This document shows, piece after piece, positions 29,274 to 37,435 of a DNA stretch of 64,000 nt. Within the stretch, counting starts at the first letter, position 1. Each line of letters starts with the position of its first letter. The translations under genes were made by a program, and so were the position numbers. Below the pieces are notes generated by a model, which was not told the origin of the DNA, searched no databases, and saw only the letters and a program-made list of their open reading frames with translations. This DNA comes from [Bacteroides] pectinophilus (GTDB lineage Bacteria > Bacillota > Clostridia > Lachnospirales > Lachnospiraceae), in NCBI GenBank assembly GCA_025146925.1, contig CP102260.1, positions 511,001 to 575,000 on the forward strand, in the 5' to 3' direction.

Positions 29274-30674
29274 ATGGGAACGATGACACATGCAGCAGCA
29301 AGACTGGCATTCAGTAAGGCAATTGATGTAGTGCTTAAGGATGTTGACAAGAACAGAGAAGAGGCAATAGTTAAGATTGTTGACCTTATGCAGAAGTATA
29401 TGGGAGATGAGAAGCTTGACCTTGATTATGATAATATCAGGAAAATGATCCGTGACAAGGATGGAGCATTCAATAAGTACATCAACAAAGTGCTTGATGA
29501 GATTGATCCGCATGTACTCAAGACAGCAGCGCTTAATCTTGGATATGAGGCATTCTTCCACGGAACAAAGACAATCAGAAAGATGCGCGAGGTACACCAG
29601 TGCAACGTGCCATGGCTGATTCTTATGGATCCTACCAGTGCATGTAACCTTCACTGCACAGGCTGCTGGGCAGCAGAGTATGGTAACAAGCTGAATCTTA
29701 CATTTGATGAGATGGATAATCTTATCAAGCAGGGCAAAGAGCTTGGTATCTATCTGTATATGTTCACAGGCGGCGAGCCGCTTGTAAGGAAGGCAGATAT
29801 AATTAAGCTTTGCGAGAAGCACAATGACTGTGCATTCCTTGCATACACAAACGGTACACTTGTTGATGAGGCATTTTGTAATGAAATGCTCCGCGTAGGC
29901 AACCTTTACCTTGCAATCAGCCTTGAGGGCTTTGAAGCTGTTAATGACCTCAGAAGAGGTGACGGAGTATACGGCAAGGTTATGCATGCCATGGATCTCC
30001 TTAAGGAAAATGGACTTATCTTCGGTACTTCAATCTGCTACACATCAAAGAATATTGAGACTGTAACAAGTGATGAATTCGTTGACCTCATGGTTGATAA
30101 GGGATGCCGTTACGCATTTTACTTCCATTACATGCCTGTCGGCAATGATGCAGCCGTTGACCTGCTTCCGACAGTTGAGCAGAGAACATACATGAGAACA
30201 AGAGTCCGTGAGATAAGAAAGCTTACAACGGGCAAGGGTCTCTTCACAATGGACTTCCAGAATGATGGTGAGTTTGTAGGCGGATGTATTGCAGGTGGCA
30301 GAAATTATTTCCATATTAATGCAAATGGTGATGCAGAGCCTTGTGTATTCATCCATTACTCAGGAGCTAACATAAGAACACATTCACTCCTTGAGATACT
30401 TCACCAGCCATTGTTTATGGCATACAGAGATAACCAGCCATTTAATGAGAATCACCTTCGCCCGTGTCCAATGCTTGAGAATCCTGAGATTCTTCAGAGA
30501 ATGGTTAAGGAGACGGGAGCAAAGTCAACAGACCTTCAGTCACCTGAGAGCGTAGAGCATCTCTGCGGCAAGTGTGAGCAGTATGCAAAGAACTGGCAGC
30601 CACGCGCTGACGAGCTCTGGGCGCAGACACCAAAGGTAGAGCACAGCTACGAGAACTACAAGAAGAGGGACTGA
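29274..30674 (+). CDS. Radical SAM protein with C-terminal Cys-rich domain
   Basis: This protein of about 466 residues has an N-terminal helical domain (1-105), a radical SAM core with the [4Fe-4S]/SAM motif CNLHCTGC near residues 122-129, the GGEP motif (TGGEPLV), and a C-terminal region with further cysteines (CVFIHYS, CPMLEN, CGKCEQY) that suggests a SPASM-like auxiliary cluster. GGAG lies six bases before ATG 29274; ATG 29262 is the alternative. Substrate not apparent. It may form a unit with the HdeD-like gene. Confidence 0.8.
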   Translation: MGTMTHAAARLAFSKAIDVVLKDVDKNREEAIVKIVDLMQKYMGDEKLDLDYDNIRKMIRDKDGAFNKYINKVLDEIDPHVLKTAALNLGYEAFFHGTKTIRKMREVHQCNVPWLILMDPTSACNLHCTGCWAAEYGNKLNLTFDEMDNLIKQGKELGIYLYMFTGGEPLVRKADIIKLCEKHNDCAFLAYTNGTLVDEAFCNEMLRVGNLYLAISLEGFEAVNDLRRGDGVYGKVMHAMDLLKENGLIFGTSICYTSKNIETVTSDEFVDLMVDKGCRYAFYFHYMPVGNDAAVDLLPTVEQRTYMRTRVREIRKLTTGKGLFTMDFQNDGEFVGGCIAGGRNYFHINANGDAEPCVFIHYSGANIRTHSLLEILHQPLFMAYRDNQPFNENHLRPCPMLENPEILQRMVKETGAKSTDLQSPESVEHLCGKCEQYAKNWQPRADELWAQTPKVEHSYENYKKRD

Positions 30675-30700
30675 TTATAAATATGAGGAATTAAACATAT

Positions 30701-31828
30701 TTAGTTGGAGCGCTGTGCAGCTGAGGCTGATTGCTTAAGTGCATTCTCTTTTGCAATGGAAGCTTTTTCTCTTGCAATCGATTCGCTTATGCAGACAGCC
30801 TCTTGCTTCATACGGGCAATCTCTGCCTGTCTGCTGTAATCCTGCTTCATGCGCTCAATCTCAGCCTGCTCGGCGGCTTTAGCCCGGTTAACGGCTTCTT
30901 CGGCAGCATCAGCCCCGGCCTGCCTGGTGGCATCGGCCTTATCAAGAGCGTCCTGTGCAGCAAGGCTTGCGGCCTCTGCGTAATCGGTTTCAAGCTTTAT
31001 ATTGATACTGTTATTATTCATGGGACTGTCACCGGCTGCCAGCCTATACCGGTTGACGGAGATGCTTCCGTCATCAAATGTTACACATGCGGTTATATCT
31101 GCCGCCGGATCTTCCTCTTCCAAGGTTTCGCCATTGGTGATTAATGCAATGTAAATGCCATCGTCCGCAGCGAAGCTGCTTTCAATATCGCTAATCACGA
31201 TACTGTAGGAGGTCCCGGCACTGCCGAAGACAATGCTGCCTGTATCATCAGTATCTGCAGGAAGGAATATAAAGTTATCACTTGATGAAAGATATTCTAT
31301 CCGGCTTATATTGCTTCCGGAAACCGAAAGATTAACGTCATATATGCCTGCAATTGTCCATGAATCCGGGAGGGCACTGAAATCATATATTGTATCAGAA
31401 GCAGCATTGCCGGTTCCACATGTATTCATTGGAATCGGAGATATTGTGATGCCTCTTTTGGTTACGGCTTCACTGGAAGGCCCGGCAAGCACTGTAAATG
31501 GCTTTATTCCAACGACATTATAGACAGGTTCGGGATAAATACCACCAATACCTCCGTCATTTTTGTTGAGCTGTCTCAATGCGGACACGCCGGTTACAGT
31601 GATAACGGCGATGATAACTGCGCACGCTATTGCAGCGGTAACACGCAGTGGGGTACGGGACCTGTTTTGCATGTTTGTCCTGATGCGCTTCATAATGGAT
31701 GTGTTCATCTTAGTCTGCCCGGCTGCGTCTGTTGTCTGCTTGTAAATATTGTCAAGCGTATCCCTGTAAATGCTGTCGGGTACATTTATATTGGAACAGC
31801 ATTTGTTAAATTCATCTTTAAAATTCAT
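30701..31828 (-). CDS. Probable anti-sigma factor with extracytoplasmic Ala/Glu-rich tail
   Basis: This 375-residue protein has an N-terminal cytoplasmic part (1-63) with several Cys and Lys residues, one TM (about 66-85), an extracellular beta-rich region (about 90-285), and a C-terminal coiled-coil-like stretch of about 85 residues (repeated A-E-I-x-R-M-K-Q). The start overlaps the end of the upstream sigma-factor gene by 11 bp, the usual anti-sigma arrangement. The family of the outer domain is not recognised. It converges with the radical SAM gene with a 26-bp gap and no clear terminator. Confidence 0.65.
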   Translation of the reverse strand: MNFKDEFNKCCSNINVPDSIYRDTLDNIYKQTTDAAGQTKMNTSIMKRIRTNMQNRSRTPLRVTAAIACAVIIAVITVTGVSALRQLNKNDGGIGGIYPEPVYNVVGIKPFTVLAGPSSEAVTKRGITISPIPMNTCGTGNAASDTIYDFSALPDSWTIAGIYDVNLSVSGSNISRIEYLSSSDNFIFLPADTDDTGSIVFGSAGTSYSIVISDIESSFAADDGIYIALITNGETLEEEDPAADITACVTFDDGSISVNRYRLAAGDSPMNNNSINIKLETDYAEAASLAAQDALDKADATRQAGADAAEEAVNRAKAAEQAEIERMKQDYSRQAEIARMKQEAVCISESIAREKASIAKENALKQSASAAQRSN

Positions 31829-32351
31829 AATTATCGGCCTCCTTCTTAAGAATGTCGCGTGCACGTTTGAGCCGCGAGCGCACGCCTGTCTGCATTATGC
31901 CAAGAATACCGGCAATCTCAGCGGTTGAAAGTTCTTCGTAGTAATACAGGAAAATGACATCACGGTATTTGGGCGGGAGGCTGCTCACAACGTCCCAGAT
32001 GCCGGTTCGCTCATTGCTGCAATTATTATATTCACTACACGGATTACCGTATGTTGTGTCAGCAGCATCTATTCGGTCAGCTGTGCTGCCGGATGCAGAC
32101 ATGACATGGCGCTTCCATGCGCTTTTGTGGATATTGATACATTCATTTACGGTTACTTTGAGAAGCCAGTGCCGTATGTGGCTGTCGGACTCAAAATCCT
32201 TATTACAGCAGTAAAGCCGCATAAATACTGTCTGAAATACATCTTTGGCTTCCTCGGCATCCTGAAGCCTTAGCACGGACATGCGGTACACATCAGAGCC
32301 ATACAGCTTCATTAGCCGTTCAAAATCAGGTTTGTTATCCTGCCAGTTCAT
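31818..32351 (-). CDS. ECF-type RNA polymerase sigma factor
   Basis: This 177-residue protein has region 2 (FERLMKLYGSDVYRMSVLRL...AEEAKDVFQTVFMRLY), and region 4 (LPPKYRDVIFLYYYEELSTAEIAGILGI...VRSRLKRARDIL). GAGGGGG lies eight bases before ATG 32351. It is coupled to the putative anti-sigma membrane protein, so it is probably released by an envelope signal and regulates its own operon. Confidence 0.88.
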   Translation of the reverse strand: MNWQDNKPDFERLMKLYGSDVYRMSVLRLQDAEEAKDVFQTVFMRLYCCNKDFESDSHIRHWLLKVTVNECINIHKSAWKRHVMSASGSTADRIDAADTTYGNPCSEYNNCSNERTGIWDVVSSLPPKYRDVIFLYYYEELSTAEIAGILGIMQTGVRSRLKRARDILKKEADNYEF

Positions 32352-32500
32352 TGGTTGTCCCCCTCGCAAAGGTATTGAAGATGCGTCTTCATTTATATTA
32401 CAATATATAAAATGTATTTGTTGCAAAATATCGCAGCAAAATAAAATTTATATCCCAATTTATATCCAAAAAATTCTTGTATTTAAGCCGGATTATGAGG

Positions 32501-32529
32501 TTGATATATCCGGTGGAATTTTGTATAAT
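32501..32529 (+). promoter_or_regulatory. Promoter of guaA
   Basis: TTGATA and a perfect TATAAT are 17 bp apart, giving a leader of about 55 nt before ATG 32592. I saw no purine riboswitch in it. Confidence 0.7.
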
Positions 32530-32591
32530 AAAATTTACAGATTTGAATTAATTATCAGCATGCGCCTGCGCGCGTGGAACGGAGGAGAAGA

Positions 32592-34133
32592 ATGAAAAAG
32601 GAACTCGTATTGGTTCTTGATTTTGGTGGACAGTATAATCAGCTGATAGCCAGAAGAGTCAGAGAGTGTAATGTTTACTGTGAGATAGTACCTTATACTA
32701 TGAGTCTCGATGAGATTCTTGCCAAAAAGCCAAAGGGAATTATATTTACAGGCGGCCCTAACAGTGTATATGATGAAACATCACCTACATATGACAAGGC
32801 TATATTTGACGCAGGAGTACCAATTCTGGGAATTTGCTACGGCTGTCAGCTCATGGCGTACAAGCTTGGTGGTACTGTTGCAACAGCACCTGTAAGTGAA
32901 TATGGCAAGACGGAAGTCGAGGTTGACAGTAAGTCACTTCTGTTCCACAACGTAAGCAGCAAGACTGTAACATGGATGAGCCATACAGATTACATTGCTG
33001 AAGCTCCAGAGGGCTTCAAGGTAACAGGAACAACAAAGAACTGTCCTGTTGCAGCAATGGAGAATAAGACAAGAAAGCTTTATGCAGTCCAGTTCCACCC
33101 GGAGGTTATGCACACGCAGGAAGGTAAGAAGATGCTTCACAACTTCCTCTTTGATGTATGTAACTGTGCAGGTGACTGGAAGATGGATTCATTTGTAGAT
33201 AACACGATTAAGTCACTCCGCACTAAGATTGGCAGCGGCAAGGTTCTGTGTGCTCTTTCCGGCGGTGTTGATTCATCGGTTGCAGCAGTACTTCTTGCTA
33301 AGGCAGTAGGCAAGCAGCTTACATGTGTGTTTGTAGATCACGGTCTTCTCCGTAAGGATGAGGGCGATGAAGTAGAGGCTGTATTCGGACCGGATGGCCC
33401 ATATGACCTTAACTTTATCCGCGTCAATGCCCAGGAGCGTTTCTATGAGAAGCTTAAGGGTGTTGAGGAGCCTGAGCGCAAGCGTAAGATTATCGGCGAG
33501 GAATTCATCCGCGTATTTGAGGAAGAAGCCAAGAAGATCGGAGCAGTTGATTATCTTGTTCAGGGAACTATCTATCCTGATGTTATTGAATCAGGACTTG
33601 GCAAGTCAGCAACAATCAAGTCACATCACAACGTAGGAGGACTTCCTGATTATGTTGATTTTAAGGAGATAGTTGAGCCGTTACGTGACCTCTTCAAGGA
33701 TGAGGTAAGAAGAGCCGGCCTTGAGCTCGGTATCCCTGAATACCTTGTATACCGTCAGCCATTCCCGGGTCCTGGACTTGGCATCCGCATCATCGGTGAA
33801 GTAACAGCCGAGAAGGTACGCATCGTTCAGGAAGCTGATTTCATCTACCGCGATGAGATTGCCAAGGCAGGCATCGCAAGCAATCTGGGTCAGTACTTTG
33901 CAGCACTTACCAACATGAGAAGCGTTGGTGTCATGGGTGATGAGCGTACATACGATTACGCGATTGCACTCCGTGCTGTCAACACAGTAGATTTCATGAC
34001 AGCCGAAGCAGCACAGATTCCATGGGAGGTGCTCAATAAGGTTGCCAACAGAATAGTGAACGAAGTCAAGGGAGTTAACCGCGTGCTGTATGACTGCACG
34101 GGTAAACCACCGGCTACGATTGAGTTTGAATAA
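32592..34133 (+). CDS. guaA: GMP synthase (glutamine-hydrolysing)
   Basis: This 513-residue enzyme converts XMP, ATP and glutamine to GMP. The N-terminal class I amidotransferase has GICYGCQ (nucleophile Cys) and QFHPEV; the ATP-pyrophosphatase domain has LSGGVDSS; the C-terminus ends PPATIEFE as usual. ATG 32592 follows GGAGGAGAAG. The 3' end is intact and marks the left edge of the mobile island. Confidence 0.97.
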   Translation: MKKELVLVLDFGGQYNQLIARRVRECNVYCEIVPYTMSLDEILAKKPKGIIFTGGPNSVYDETSPTYDKAIFDAGVPILGICYGCQLMAYKLGGTVATAPVSEYGKTEVEVDSKSLLFHNVSSKTVTWMSHTDYIAEAPEGFKVTGTTKNCPVAAMENKTRKLYAVQFHPEVMHTQEGKKMLHNFLFDVCNCAGDWKMDSFVDNTIKSLRTKIGSGKVLCALSGGVDSSVAAVLLAKAVGKQLTCVFVDHGLLRKDEGDEVEAVFGPDGPYDLNFIRVNAQERFYEKLKGVEEPERKRKIIGEEFIRVFEEEAKKIGAVDYLVQGTIYPDVIESGLGKSATIKSHHNVGGLPDYVDFKEIVEPLRDLFKDEVRRAGLELGIPEYLVYRQPFPGPGLGIRIIGEVTAEKVRIVQEADFIYRDEIAKAGIASNLGQYFAALTNMRSVGVMGDERTYDYAIALRAVNTVDFMTAEAAQIPWEVLNKVANRIVNEVKGVNRVLYDCTGKPPATIEFE

Positions 34134-34140
34134 GAGCCAT

Positions 34141-34188
34141 AAGTCTTGGAATCCGCTAAACAAGCGGGTTCCGAGACTTTTTCTTTTG
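34141..34188 (+). terminator. Terminator of guaA
   Basis: A 16-bp stem (AAGTCTTGGAATCCGC against GCGGGTTCCGAGACTT, with one G-T pair) is followed by TTTTCTTTT. Confidence 0.88.
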
Positions 34189-34191
34189 CTC

Positions 34192-34221
34192 TGCTACTAA
34201 TTTGCTACTAATAGCAACTAC
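34192..34221. repeat. Short direct repeats at the integrase-proximal island end
   Basis: TGCTACTAA occurs twice 12 bp apart, followed by an inverted partial copy (TAGCAACTA). Placement between the guaA terminator and the integrase gene suggests integrase arm-type binding sites at attL. The exact core cannot be fixed because no second copy of the guaA end is seen in the window. Confidence 0.5.
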
Positions 34222-34294
34222 TCTTTTTCTATCGTTTTCAGTTGGTTGTCATTAACTTTAATAGCAAGAAACCCTGATGACTGCTGGATTTCTT

Positions 34295-35545
34295 TTATAT
34301 GATCTTTCTTTGTGGCATCTGGATGATTTTCCCGGATGCGGTATTTGGTGGTACTAACGCAGGTCCAAACTGAGGTCGGATTGTTACATCTGAGCCGTTG
34401 TCTTGAGTCTGAGGCACTTCACATGTGATACCTGCTGCTTCAAGCAGAGGGTTATCAGATGGTGGTTCAGGTGTTGGCGAATCTGTCGCCTGCAATGATT
34501 CCAGACTATGCACAAGCTCCTGCTGTTTATGTGGAAACAGATGAGAGTATGTGTTAAGTGTTGTGGATACTTTCTCGTGTCCGAGCCTGTCTGCTAACAT
34601 CAAGGCATCACAGCCCTGATTAATAAGTAAGCTGGCGTGCGAATGCCTGATATCGTGGATTCGTATCTTTTTTACACCTGTGTTTTTGCAACCTCTTAAC
34701 ATCTCATGTGAGAGATATGATTTTGTTACCGGGAACAGCCTTTCGTCTGCATCAAGCATATATCTTGACTGGATATAGTCTGATAGTTCCTGGCAGAGAA
34801 AATCCGGAATCGGAATCTTTCGCTTGCTTTTTCTTGTCTTAGGTGATGTAAATACATCTTTTCCACCTATCCGCTGATATGTTCTGTTGATGGATATTAT
34901 CTTGTTATCAAGGTCAATATCAGCAGGTGAGAGAGCAAGTAATTCACCTTCTCGCATACCAGTCCAGTACAGGACTTCAAAGCATATATACGATAGCGGC
35001 TTGTCTTTTACGCCCTCACGGAAAGCAATATATTCATCGTAAGTCCAGTAATCCATTTCCTCAGCCTTTGCTTTTCCAATGGTACCTGCCTTGCCGCAGG
35101 GATTGGTGTTGAGATCATAGAAGCGCTTGGCGTAATTGATGATGCTGTTAAGCTCCGTGTTAATCTTCTTCAGATAGGTCTGGGAGTAATTATTCGGCGA
35201 ACTCATAAGCTTCGCCTGCCATCTTCGTACATCAGAGGCTTTGATTTCATTAATCGGCTTGCTACCGAAGAATGGAAGAATATGCGTCTGTAGTACCGTC
35301 TTTTTTGTCAGAAGAGTTGACTGCTTAAGTCTTGCAGCCATATCTTCCATATAAATTTCATAGAGGTTTTGAAATGTCATGTCAGGATTGGCAGACTGCT
35401 GTTCCAAAAAGTCCCTTTCAAATCCTAAAGCTTCCTTTTTGGTGGCGAAGCCTCTTTTCCACTTCTGTTTCTTGATTCCCTGCCAGTTCGTGTAATAGAA
35501 CTTGGCGAACCATTTACCAGTTTTTTCATCTTTGTAAGCTGGCAT
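34295..35545 (-). CDS. int: Tyrosine site-specific integrase of the island
   Basis: This 416-residue recombinase has an N-terminal arm-binding AP2-like domain (about 1-60, KTGKWFAKFYYTNWQG), a SAM-like core-binding domain (60-165), and a catalytic domain with Arg in TGMREGELL (about 200), HDIRHSH (about 300) and the nucleophile Tyr in TYSHLF (about 337). A 60-residue C-terminal extension is unusual. AAGGAG precedes ATG 35545. It reads toward guaA, as expected for an element integrated at that gene. Confidence 0.92.
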   Translation of the reverse strand: MPAYKDEKTGKWFAKFYYTNWQGIKKQKWKRGFATKKEALGFERDFLEQQSANPDMTFQNLYEIYMEDMAARLKQSTLLTKKTVLQTHILPFFGSKPINEIKASDVRRWQAKLMSSPNNYSQTYLKKINTELNSIINYAKRFYDLNTNPCGKAGTIGKAKAEEMDYWTYDEYIAFREGVKDKPLSYICFEVLYWTGMREGELLALSPADIDLDNKIISINRTYQRIGGKDVFTSPKTRKSKRKIPIPDFLCQELSDYIQSRYMLDADERLFPVTKSYLSHEMLRGCKNTGVKKIRIHDIRHSHASLLINQGCDALMLADRLGHEKVSTTLNTYSHLFPHKQQELVHSLESLQATDSPTPEPPSDNPLLEAAGITCEVPQTQDNGSDVTIRPQFGPALVPPNTASGKIIQMPQRKII

Positions 35546-35609
35546 AAATATCATCTCCTTTTTGTAAAATTGTTGTGCAATCATCAAAAGGCTATGATAT
35601 AATCTACTT

Positions 35610-35700
35610 GTTCAGGGTGATTATAAAGCCTTCGGGTCAATCACTTACATAGCTTCGGTCATTCCTTTTGCGAGAAGGAGTGTGCCGGAGCTTTTTCTTT
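35610..35700 (+). ncRNA. Probable small RNA between integrase and repressor genes
   Basis: A TATAAT box at 35598-35603 (weak -35, GTGCAA at 35575) is followed by about 90 nt with two compact hairpins. The first (35617-35644) pairs GTGATT with AATCAC and contains a GCC-TTCG-GGT tetraloop stem. The second (35651-35692) pairs AGCTTCGG with CCGGAGCT and CATTCCTT with AAGGAGTG, and ends in TTTTTCTTT, a textbook terminator. No coding gene fits. It is transcribed opposite to both neighbours, so it would be antisense to any repressor-integrase read-through. Confidence 0.55.
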
Positions 35701-35721
35701 ACTAAAGGTGTAAGCCTGCAA

Positions 35722-36318
35722 TTATTCAGTTTTTGAATCAGCTTCATTATCCAGTCGGGAATCCTTATAATATGCCAACATATCTGATTTCCATGAATCA
35801 AACTTTTCTTTTGAAAGCTTTCCTGTCTGAAGCATATTCTTCTTTGCTATCCAGTTTTCCATAAAGAGACAGAAGTCTGCATCATATTTTCCATCGCCTT
35901 TGCCATTAACCTTAATCCCAGCGGTCCATTCAGTATTTTCCGGGGGTTTGGTATTGGTCAGCTCAAATGAAAAGTCAGTAAGTTCAGTTATGGCAAAGAG
36001 AGCATTGATTACATCTGACATAGTGTGGAATTCATATGCCGGGTACTCAGTGGCCGTATTATCTTTGGGAATATTATTATCTTCTGGAGATAAAAGTTCC
36101 TGCCATGGAACATTTAATTCATTTGCAATCTGTTTTAAAACATCTATCTTCATTAGTATTTCACCAGACTCATATTTCTGGATAGTGCGTTCTGATTTAC
36201 CAAGATGCTGTGCAAACTCTTTTTGAGTAATCTTCTGTGCTCTGCGCTGTTTCTGTATTGCCTTCCCGATTTCTTCTGGAGAAGACATAGTGATTTTAAT
36301 GGAATGAGAATTAGTCAT
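35722..36318 (-). CDS. XRE-family repressor of the island
   Basis: This 198-residue protein has an N-terminal helix-turn-helix (about 15-70: IGKAIQKQRRAQKITQKEFAQHLGKSERTIQKYESG) and a C-terminal domain of unknown fold (about 90-198). ATG 36318 is chosen because AAGGAAGG lies eight bases upstream. It is divergent from the excisionase-like gene, with operator-like sites between them, so it probably controls both its own and the rightward promoter. Confidence 0.85.
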   Translation of the reverse strand: MTNSHSIKITMSSPEEIGKAIQKQRRAQKITQKEFAQHLGKSERTIQKYESGEILMKIDVLKQIANELNVPWQELLSPEDNNIPKDNTATEYPAYEFHTMSDVINALFAITELTDFSFELTNTKPPENTEWTAGIKVNGKGDGKYDADFCLFMENWIAKKNMLQTGKLSKEKFDSWKSDMLAYYKDSRLDNEADSKTE

Positions 36319-36424
36319 TCTGTTCACCTTCCTTTACATGAAATAGTCCGTTGTAAAGATACGTATTAGGTTGATATTAAATGAAATACGTATCAGTAAG
36401 TGACTTGTTTATGATTGTACGATT

Positions 36425-36453
36425 ACTTTATCATAAATAAAAACGAATTGCAA
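36425..36453 (-). promoter_or_regulatory. Promoter of the XRE repressor gene
   Basis: Minus-strand TTGCAA and TAAAGT are separated by 17 bp; the -10 box overlaps an operator-like half-site. Confidence 0.5.
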
Positions 36454-36476
36454 GTGCGTAATCGTAAAAAGTTCTA

Positions 36477-36505
36477 TTGACAAATTTTGAAAAGGATATT
36501 AAGAT
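36477..36505 (+). promoter_or_regulatory. Rightward promoter of the excisionase-like gene
   Basis: A perfect TTGACA and TAAGAT are separated by 17 bp, 95 bp before the start codon. Confidence 0.55.
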
Positions 36506-36600
36506 AAACACGAATTAAAAATACGGAATAAATAAAGAACAGGATAGCTGCTTTGTGAAAACACGTATTTAAAATAACAATTTATGAAAGGAGGAGCTGC

Positions 36601-36996
36601 ATGAAGGGTATAAAGGAAGCATTCATAGATGCAGGCGAGATAAGCCGGATGCTTGGTATCGGGATGACAAAGGCATATGCAATTATAAAGGAATATAATG
36701 CAGAGCTTGAGGCAAAAGGTTATTTCACCATGCGGGGCAAATGTCCAAGGAAGTACTTTGAACAGAAAATCTATGGTTACGAAGATTATTACAATCCGGA
36801 TTATGAGCCGCAGCGTAATCGGATCAAGGTTGCAGAAGAAATGGATTATGAAGCGGCAGTAGGGGATTCTGTGATAAGTGAACAGGATGAAGTGGATATA
36901 CCGCCTGAAACAAATGAGATGCCGGAAGTGGATACAGATGTAGCAGAAAATGTGATATCGGATGCGGATGAAATAGCAAAAGAGATAACTGAATAG
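36601..36996 (+). CDS. Excisionase-like DNA-binding protein
   Basis: This 131-residue protein has an N-terminal helix-turn-helix-like domain (DAGEISRMLGIGMTKAYAII, about residues 10-32) followed by GYFTMRGKCPRKYFEQKIYG, a layout common in small Xis/regulator proteins of clostridial ICEs. The C-terminal 60 residues are acidic and probably disordered. AAAGGAGG stands just before ATG 36601. Position opposite the integrase and divergent from the repressor supports a role in excision. Confidence 0.65.
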   Translation: MKGIKEAFIDAGEISRMLGIGMTKAYAIIKEYNAELEAKGYFTMRGKCPRKYFEQKIYGYEDYYNPDYEPQRNRIKVAEEMDYEAAVGDSVISEQDEVDIPPETNEMPEVDTDVAENVISDADEIAKEITE

Positions 36997-37008
36997 GTGA
37001 ATCCAGCA

Positions 37009-37323
37009 AGTGGGGGCAGAAAGCGCCCCCGCACTGAAGTGGTACAAATCAGAGCTGAAAAAGTGTGGGGGCAAAAAGTGCCGTCAAAATGCAAAAGTGG
37101 GGGCAAAAAGCGCCGTCAAAACAGCAAAGTGACGGCAAAAAGCGCCACCACTCAAATCAGAGTGAAAAAAGTCATGGTGGCGGAAAGTGCCATCAAAATG
37201 GAAAAGTGGTGGCAGAAAATGCCACCAAAACAATAAAGTTATGGCAGAAAGTTCCACTACTTTTCAAATCTGGTGGAACTTCAACCACCATATCAGTAAT
37301 CGTGGTGGTACATTAACCACCAC
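37009..37323. repeat. 32-bp-periodic array of nine small stem-loops
   Basis: Nine palindromic units start at 37011, 37066, 37098, 37130, 37175, 37207, 37239, 37271 and 37303. Six of the eight steps are exactly 32 bp and two carry inserts of 13 and 23 bp sharing CAAATCAGAG. The core is about T-GGNGGC-A/G-AAAG-N-GCC-NNC. Left and right arms change together between units, and right arms often pair with the next unit's left arm (for example GCCGTC at 37112 with GACGGC at 37131; GCCACC at 37144 with GGTGGC at 37176). The array lies just before the oriT-like site, MobC and relaxase. Probably relaxosome or origin-related; function unproven. Confidence 0.75.
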
Positions 37324-37370
37324 ATATCATATACAGGGTGCAGGTGCTCCTGCCAAGACGAAAAATTATG

Positions 37371-37419
37371 TAAACGTTGATGGCGTTTATATTTTTCGGG
37401 AAAAGGTCCGACCTTTTCC
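37371..37419. repeat. Two further stem-loops before the oriT-like site
   Basis: TAAACG/CGTTTA spans 37371-37389, and a 9-bp perfect stem GGAAAAGGT/ACCTTTTCC spans 37399-37419. They continue the run of single-strand-foldable DNA from the 32-bp array. Confidence 0.6.
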
Positions 37420-37435
37420 GCATCTTGCAAAACAA

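Larger units (their letters stand above)
36358..36569. promoter_or_regulatory. Operator-rich divergent switch region of the island
   Basis: A perfect 10-bp inverted repeat (GATACGTATT at 36358, AATACGTATC at 36385) and a second pair (ACGATTAC at 36419, GTAATCGT at 36458) share ACG-ATT-like half-sites. Related words recur at 36443 (ACGAATT), 36510 (ACGAATT) and 36563 (ACGTATT). They surround both promoters and are likely XRE repressor sites. Confidence 0.55.

Noticed and set aside
29163-29987. 274-codon minus-strand frame opposite the radical SAM gene.
   Set aside because: The plus-strand frame has unmistakable radical SAM motifs; the antisense frame is Cys/Leu/Ile-rich noise.
32427-32591. 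Purine riboswitch upstream of guaA.
   Set aside because: The leader after the promoter is only about 55 nt and shows no three-way-junction elements.
36997-37236. Lys-rich 79-codon frame across the stem-loop array.
   Set aside because: Its codons follow the repeats, it has no ribosome site, and composition is dictated by the palindromes.
37009-37323. CRISPR array (regular 32-bp spacing of palindromic units).
   Set aside because: The repeat itself is not conserved between units, the spacers are short and A-rich rather than unique 30-40 bp inserts, and no cas genes are present.
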